Origin: Candidatus Jordarchaeia archaeon
GTDB lineage: Archaea; Asgardarchaeota; Jordiarchaeia; Jordiarchaeales; Freyrarchaeaceae
DNA length: 17,217 nucleotides
Assembly: GCA_018383835.1 (NCBI GenBank)
Contig: JAHAWR010000021.1
Span: 1-17,217 of the forward strand
Direction: 5' to 3'
In this document: positions 14,212 to 17,217 of the stretch, in pieces
How positions within the stretch are numbered: position 1 is the stretch's first letter
Layout: every line of letters starts with the position of its first letter
Notes under the pieces: generated by a model
Told to the model about the DNA's origin: nothing
The model's input: only the letters and a program-made list of their open reading frames with translations
Databases searched by the model: none
Translations under genes and position numbers: made by a program

Positions 14212-14473
14212 GCTCTTCCCCTTATCTCTCTGACGGCCTCGCCGGCGCTTGTCTTCACGTTGGGCTTCACGGGATTAATGGATAAGGGCGCCTCCCGCTT
14301 TCGAGCATAGCCTCCAAAGCCTCGGCGACGATTGCTTCGCCAACCTCCTCTTTCTATGGTTTCCTCCACGGTTCGGCTGATGGGTCTTCAGCCCTCCTGC
14401 TAACCACTGCAGCCCTAAACCTCCTCCACAATTCGGAGTCTATCATCACACTAGTCTTATTTTTCTCGCTCAA
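14212..14473 (-). pseudogene. vapB: VapB-type antitoxin remnant
   Basis: The frame starts at TTG 14473, behind a CTTAAATA box at 14491-14498, and reads KTSVMIDSELWRRFRAAVVSRR, a ribbon-helix-helix-type antitoxin N-terminus. It hits TAG shortly after (PWRKP-stop). Coding-like sequence goes on in the same frame (KEEVGEAIVAEALEAMLESG), then shifts frame to SINPVKPNVKTSAGEAVREIRGRA, a VapB C-terminal segment ending next to the PIN start. One stop plus one frame change make it non-functional. Confidence 0.55.
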
Positions 14474-14708
14474 CTAGAACACCGAGAGAATATTTAAGGT
14501 TCCCGGGATTTGTCCGGAGGCCGCATCCTCACGTGCCGGTGACTACGGTTGAAGCTGACGCGGCGAGCAAATCCACCCGACCCGCCGCCCGGGTGGTTAG
14601 CAGTCTTCCTTCCTCTGATCACTGCACTTTTTACCGCAGCTCTTTCCTCCACTTGAAGGAACGTTCCGGGGGGATTAGGTTTCTCGTTGGTCTGTCTCCA
14701 GATGCCTT
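14474..14708. other. Gene-free stretch between the vapBC remnant and the amidotransferase gene
   Basis: It holds the antitoxin TATA box (14491-14498), a hairpin of CCACCCG (14573-14579) with CGGGTGG (14590-14596), and the 10-bp palindrome GGAACGTTCC at 14658-14667. There is no T tract after the hairpin in either direction and no credible coding frame. Confidence 0.4.
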
Positions 14709-15599
14709 TTATCCTCTTTGGGAAGGCTTCCAACTGGACGTGTTCCCTAGGGTCTGTGTGGCTTCTGAAGGTTTTCTCCTGCTTGAGAAAACAATTTCTC
14801 CTTTCTTTAAGGCGATTAGTTCTCCTGGCTCGAGGTGTACCCATTCTTCATCTGTCAGGTAGACTGGTTTTCCGGTGTATCTTTTCGAGAGTGTGGCCAC
14901 CACGAATCCCTGCGAGCCCTCATCCCTCACTTCTTGTAGCACGGCTTTTTCATCCATTTTCAGCTGGATGGTCGGGAAGGGTGAGCGCCTAAAGGTGAGA
15001 GCCATCCCATTGTATCCCTCAGAATCATGGTAGACGAAGAGGTGGCTGCCGTCGCTCATCGCGCAGTTAAGAAAAAGATATTCGTTGAGCTCGGAGAGCT
15101 TCTCGTGGAGCCACCTGAACTCGCTGCTCCTCCAAGACTCAACGTTCCTTTCGATACAGTCTAAGAGGTGGCAGAAGACGTACTCTGCGCCTGTTCCGCC
15201 GATTGGCTTAAACCTTCCGAGCGGGAACCTCCCTTTGAACTCTGTCCTTTTTACGCCCGGCTTGAGGGAGCCGTTATGCGCGAAGACGTACGCCTTCCCC
15301 CTCAGTTCCCTCCAGAAGGGGTGGGTGTTCATGTATGATGGGAGCGCCAGCCGGACGTCTGAAGCCCGGCGGACGTGAGCTATGAATATCTCGGAACGCA
15401 ACTTCACGCTCTCGAAGAGAGTGACGAAAAGCCTGCTCTCCGACGCCCTCACAGGCTCCTTGACCACTTGGACTGATCTATCAGGGTACCACGCCAAGCC
15501 CCATCCGTGACTGTTAAACCTTTCCTTAGCCTTGAATCCTCTGAGAGCGAACAGGGCTGTGACGGGTTTACTGAAGCACGCCGCCAAAAGGTCGCACAA
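14709..15599 (-). CDS. Class II glutamine amidotransferase (YafJ/EgtC-like, Ntn-type)
   Basis: A 296-residue protein with the class II amidotransferase fold, which releases ammonia from glutamine (or hydrolyses gamma-glutamyl amides) using an N-terminal cysteine. The TTG at 15599 is decisive: it gives M-C-D-L-L, placing Cys2 to become the N-terminal nucleophile after Met removal, and MC[DER]LL..SF..PV is the family's opening. Other motifs: SHGWGLAWYPD (about 30-40), FIAHVRRAS (about 72-80), NTHPF (about 91-95) and YVFAHNGSL (about 104-112). GAGGGG lies 7 nt upstream, and a CTTTAAAA box at 15623-15630 is about 28 nt upstream, so the mRNA may be leaderless. The upstream GTG at 15614 would bury the cysteine. 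The last 25 residues are polar and not part of the domain. It is a single gene; substrate unknown. Confidence 0.88.
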   Translation of the reverse strand: MCDLLAACFSKPVTALFALRGFKAKERFNSHGWGLAWYPDRSVQVVKEPVRASESRLFVTLFESVKLRSEIFIAHVRRASDVRLALPSYMNTHPFWRELRGKAYVFAHNGSLKPGVKRTEFKGRFPLGRFKPIGGTGAEYVFCHLLDCIERNVESWRSSEFRWLHEKLSELNEYLFLNCAMSDGSHLFVYHDSEGYNGMALTFRRSPFPTIQLKMDEKAVLQEVRDEGSQGFVVATLSKRYTGKPVYLTDEEWVHLEPGELIALKKGEIVFSSRRKPSEATQTLGNTSSWKPSQRG

Positions 15600-15620
15600 G
15601 ATGGTTCCCCTCACGAGCTG

Positions 15621-15632
15621 ACCTTTAAAATC
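15621..15632 (-). promoter_or_regulatory. TATA box of the amidotransferase gene
   Basis: The minus strand has GATTTTAAAGGT, centred about 28 nt before TTG 15599, as for a leaderless transcript. A second A+T-rich box (CTTTAATTATTA, about 15655-15666) could give a longer leader that includes GAGGGG. Confidence 0.45.
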
Positions 15633-15816
15633 CTGTGTGTATCATCCGAGCGCGTAATAATTAAAGGTTGATGCCGGTACTGGCTCACCCCCACCCCATC
15701 AGACCACTACGCGCAAAAAAGGGGATGTCCCCCTCTTGTTCCCCCAGTTTATGAGGGCAAAGTAAGCGTAAGATTTGTATTTTGCTTGTCCACGTTTTGG
15801 TGGTTGGTGGTGGTGT

Positions 15817-16521
15817 TTGCGGGAGGATAATCTGCCCCTGCTTAAGAGAATAGTTGACGGTTACATGGGGAGGGTTTCCGGGTTAAGGGAGCATTGTGAG
15901 AGGTGTTTGAGGAGTGAGAGGTGGGGTGGGAGTGTCGTGCTAATGATTGTCGACGCCGCCTTCACTTCGATAGGGCTAAACTACTTCACGGCTGTCGTTC
16001 CTAAGGTTGAGGAGTTTAGCAGGAGGTTCGTTGAGACTGGGAGGCTGACGCGCCTAAGGGATCTCGCCGTGGCAGACGTGGAGGAGCTCAGGAGCATTTG
16101 GCGTAACAGGAGGTCTTGGATGGTTGCGAAGGGTGTAGCCTCCTACCTTTCAACACTGGGCGGCGACGACAGAGACGCACTGAGGAGCTGGGCTAGGAGC
16201 TCAAGCCTCGAAAACTGGAGGGATGACCCCGTCGGCAAGGTGAAGGGGGTTGGGCTCGTCACCTTCCAGTACCTCAGGATGATGGGCGGAGTTGACACAG
16301 TCATGCCTGACAAAATAGTTAAGAGAGTGATAAACGGGATACTCCTAGAGGCTGGGCTTAAACCCGTAGAGGACGACCTGGAGTTCGTGAGGATGATGGA
16401 GTGGCTGGCCAAAGCCTGCGGCTACAGGCCAATAGAGCTCTGCTGGATGACTTGGCTAGTGCAGCCAGAAGGAAAAAGGATGCGGATGGAGAAATACTCC
16501 GCGATACTCCCAAAAATATAG
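15817..16521 (+). CDS. Helix-hairpin-helix DNA-glycosylase-like protein
   Basis: A 234-residue, mostly helical, basic protein. At about residues 141-172 it has a helix-hairpin-helix: KVKGVGLVTFQYLRMMGG followed by VDTVMPDKIVKRVI. This fits the HhH-GPD pattern (G-V-G hairpin, about 20 residues, then V-D-T with a catalytic Asp); Asp160 would be the candidate. There is no C-terminal four-cysteine iron-sulfur loop as in EndoIII/MutY. The tail (PIELCWMTWLVQPEG) is unusual in Trp. The role is inferred: base-excision or other DNA repair, or only DNA binding. TTG at 15817 is chosen since GGTGG ends 6 nt before it; a TTG at 15775 would add 14 residues rich in Trp and Gly that look like translated ribosome-binding sequence. 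It converges on the DUF3782-like gene with 37 bases between. Confidence 0.7.
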   Translation: MREDNLPLLKRIVDGYMGRVSGLREHCERCLRSERWGGSVVLMIVDAAFTSIGLNYFTAVVPKVEEFSRRFVETGRLTRLRDLAVADVEELRSIWRNRRSWMVAKGVASYLSTLGGDDRDALRSWARSSSLENWRDDPVGKVKGVGLVTFQYLRMMGGVDTVMPDKIVKRVINGILLEAGLKPVEDDLEFVRMMEWLAKACGYRPIELCWMTWLVQPEGKRMRMEKYSAILPKI

Positions 16522-16558
16522 AGTGGTTTACGTTGCAGAGCTTTCATGCCGGATCCGG

Positions 16559-17217
16559 CTAAGTTTCCGCGAGGTAAGTGTAGACCTTGATGTTTTTACT
16601 TACAGCGAAATCGTAGGCTTTCTCGTCGATTGTCGGTGTAGCAATGATCAAGCGCGGCTTAACCCCCTTCTTCTCCTCGTAAAGCTCACCAACTCTAAGC
16701 AGCTCCGCAACGTCGCTCTTTTGAACCCTCGCCTTAACCTCCACCAACATGTGGACGTCGTCCCTAATGAGCAGGTCAATTTCAACCTCCGACGGCTCCC
16801 CATAAACTATCCCCTTATCGTCAAACAGCTTTAACCTCGTGACCTTAGCTCCCTTAGCCTCCTCAACGAGATCCATCATCGCACTCCGAAAGGCAGCCTC
16901 AGCCCTAATCCCCCACCTACCGCCAAGCACAGAAATCAAACCCTCCATTCTACTAAACCCTTTCTGCATGTCGGCCCTAAGATTCTTGACTTCACCCCAT
17001 AGGGCGACTATCTCCTTGCTGTGCTCCTCAAACCTCTTGTTGAAGTCCTCACGCAGCGTCACCAGCTCCCTGCGCAGCTCGTTCGTCTCCCTGCGCAGCT
17101 CAGCAATCTCCTTGCTGTGCTCCTCAAACCTCTTGTTGAAGTCCTCACGCAGCGTCACCAGCTCCCTGCGCAGCTCGTTCGTCTCCCTGCGCAGCTCAGC
17201 AATCTCCTTGCTGTGCT
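16559..17217 (-). CDS. DUF3782-like coiled-coil protein with PD-(D/E)XK domain, N-terminus beyond the window
   Basis: An open frame from TAA-side position 16559 to the right edge without a stop upstream, so the true start is outside. The N-terminal visible part is a coiled coil of repeating units (LREDFNKRFEEHSKEIAELR) and the C-terminal 130 residues form a nuclease-like fold: SEVEIDLLIRDD, then HMLVEVKARV, giving the D-x(n)-E-x-K signature (Asp, Glu and Lys about residues 128, 140 and 142 counted from GTG 17158). This architecture is that of DUF3782-type proteins, common in multiple copies in thermophilic crenarchaea; function unknown. The end VSKNIKVYTYLAE is the usual last strand. Internal GTG 17158 lies within a repeat unit and is unlikely to be the start. 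Confidence 0.85.
   Translation of the reverse strand, partial: HSKEIAELRRETNELRRELVTLREDFNKRFEEHSKEIAELRRETNELRRELVTLREDFNKRFEEHSKEIVALWGEVKNLRADMQKGFSRMEGLISVLGGRWGIRAEAAFRSAMMDLVEEAKGAKVTRLKLFDDKGIVYGEPSEVEIDLLIRDDVHMLVEVKARVQKSDVAELLRVGELYEEKKGVKPRLIIATPTIDEKAYDFAVSKNIKVYTYLAET
17021..17217. repeat. Identical 96-bp tandem repeats inside the coiled-coil gene
   Basis: Bases 17021-17116 and 17117-17212 are identical at all positions that I compared, and 17213-17217 begins another copy that runs off the edge. The period is 96 bp, 32 codons, so it adds whole coiled-coil turns without changing frame. Inside each unit the 15-mer CTCCCTGCGCAGCTC also occurs twice, 21 bp apart. Confidence 0.9.

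Noticed and set aside
14573..14667. Hairpin and GGAACGTTCC palindrome as regulatory sites
   Set aside because: They lie downstream of the amidotransferase gene without a T tract or a promoter at a fitting distance, and short palindromes of this kind occur by chance.
17021..17217. Regular repeats suggesting a CRISPR array
   Set aside because: The units are contiguous identical 96-bp blocks with no spacers and lie in a continuous coding frame.

Overview
The window reads as accessory chromosome of a thermophilic archaeon, most likely Thermoproteota (crenarchaeal type). The support is A+T-rich TATA boxes about 26-30 nt before several starts (some mRNAs look leaderless), frequent TTG and GTG starts with GGAGG or GGTGG about 6 nt upstream, and archaeal families: the alpha subunit of ADP-forming acyl-CoA synthetase, an Rnl/DNA-ligase-type nucleotidyltransferase, a DUF72 protein, a DUF3782-like PD-(D/E)XK protein, and remnants of MNT/HEPN and VapBC toxin-antitoxin modules. 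No tRNA, rRNA, CRISPR array or insertion sequence was recognised.

Layout. 1-1.6 kb (minus): end of a hypothetical gene and a protein with two DnaJ-like four-repeat zinc clusters but no J domain. 1.7-2.3 kb (plus): a four-helix membrane protein, possibly preceded by a tiny Cys-rich ORF, then a gene-free stretch with hairpins and a T8 tract. 2.5-5.0 kb (minus): a two-gene UxaA-type dehydratase operon (SAF subunit plus catalytic subunit) and an alpha/beta hydrolase. 5.0-7.1 kb: a decayed zone with a multiply frameshifted Sir2 deacetylase, unrecognised gene remnants and a nucleotidyltransferase-like ORF that has lost its active site. 7.3-8.8 kb (plus): acyl-CoA synthetase alpha subunit. 8.9-10.0 kb (minus): a second alpha/beta hydrolase and a HEPN-like ORF. 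10.2-11.4 kb (plus): an MFS transporter. 11.4-11.9 kb (minus): a DAPG-hydrolase-family gene interrupted by an in-frame TAA. 12.0-12.8 kb (minus): DUF72 protein. 13.0-14.1 kb (plus): a ligase-family gene broken into four frames. 14.1-14.5 kb (minus): dead VapBC. 14.7-15.6 kb (minus): class II glutamine amidotransferase. 15.8-16.5 kb (plus): helix-hairpin-helix protein. 16.6 kb to the edge (minus): DUF3782-like protein whose coiled coil is built from identical 96-bp tandem repeats.

Most genes are single transcription units; only the dehydratase pair is clearly an operon. The intact enzymes look like sugar-acid and acyl-CoA metabolism (UxaA-type dehydratase, two hydrolases, synthetase, MFS carrier), but no single pathway can be assigned. 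The most striking feature is the density of broken genes. In the ligase-family gene all three frame breaks are repaired by adding one G to a G run. The Sir2 gene can be repaired mostly the same way, and one break in the 6.3-kb remnant is repaired by one T in a T run. That pattern is either homopolymer error in the assembly or real slippage, and deciding which is the main open question here.
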